The translations under genes and the position numbers were made by a program. This document shows, piece after piece, positions 13,162-13,235 of a DNA stretch of 13,235 nt. The notes under the pieces are model-generated. The model was not told the origin of the DNA, searched no databases, and saw nothing but the letters and a program-made list of their open reading frames with translations. Each line of letters opens with the position of its first letter. The first letter of the stretch is position 1. The stretch is from ZLKRG44 sp964555705 (GTDB taxonomy: Bacteria; Planctomycetota; Phycisphaerae; Phycisphaerales; SM1A02): positions 1 through 13,235 of the forward strand of contig CAZKTN010000049.1 of NCBI GenBank assembly GCA_964555705.1, written 5' to 3'.

Positions 13162-13235
13162 GCTCTCCATCATCGTCGTGTTCCACAACATGGCGCGCGA
13201 GGCGCCGAGGACGCTGTACACGCTTTCCGCGCAGT
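13148..13235 (+). CDS. glycosyltransferase family 2, N-terminal part (cut by the window edge)
   Basis: Only the first 29 residues are in the window. MLAPRLSIIVVFHNMAREAP is a typical first strand and loop of family 2 (GT-A) transferases, followed by RTLYTLSAQ, which matches the helix after that strand. ATG 13148-13150 is chosen because the strand begins five residues later. The start overlaps the end of the truncated sulfotransferase by 14 bases in another frame, so the two would be co-transcribed. The remainder lies beyond the window, so metal-site and catalytic residues cannot be checked. Confidence 0.72.
   Translation, partial: MLAPRLSIIVVFHNMAREAPRTLYTLSAQ

Overview
This is a high-GC bacterial window whose content is almost entirely enzymes for making and decorating a surface or secreted glycan. 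There are four PAPS-type sulfotransferase genes (one a fragment), five or six glycosyltransferase-like genes (one frameshifted, one cut by the window edge), a DUF2142 membrane protein, a glutamine-dependent asparagine synthetase and a methyltransferase that lacks its catalytic core. The mix of several sulfotransferases with glycosyltransferases and mostly weak Shine-Dalgarno signals would suit a Planctomycetota-like organism (a Phycisphaerae-type lineage comes to mind). No rRNA or other marker is present, so this assignment is only a guess. I see no tRNA, rRNA, CRISPR array or insertion sequence.

Layout. 120-1441 (minus): a DDK-motif glycosyltransferase-like protein and a sulfotransferase, joined by an ATGA overlap. 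1518-2645 (plus): a DxD glycosyltransferase-like protein with two CxxCG motifs. 2716-3486 (minus): a second sulfotransferase. 3572-7680 (plus): DUF2142 membrane protein, asparagine synthetase and the core-less methyltransferase. 7686-8897 (minus): an AAA/DUF4143 ATPase with a strong 15-bp palindrome abutting its start codon. 8952-9949 (plus): a family 2 glycosyltransferase with a one-base frameshift in a G6 run. 9952-12511 (minus): an operon of glycosyltransferase, sulfotransferase and glycosyltransferase, the last two joined by a GTGA overlap. 12512-12954: about 440 bases with no convincing intact gene. 12955-13235 (plus): a truncated sulfotransferase overlapping the start of a family 2 glycosyltransferase that leaves the window.

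How the parts may work together (inference). The glycosyltransferases would build or extend an oligosaccharide, the DUF2142 protein would act at the membrane, the AsnB-like enzyme would amidate a sugar acid or make asparagine, and the sulfotransferases would add sulfate from PAPS. Two sulfotransferases are translationally coupled to a glycosyltransferase-type gene, which suggests matched transfer-then-sulfate modules. Frequent strand switching, one core-deleted gene, one frameshifted gene, one truncated gene and an inserted-looking DUF4143 gene point to a mosaic, fast-changing accessory locus. Assembly or sequencing error is the main competing explanation for the broken genes.
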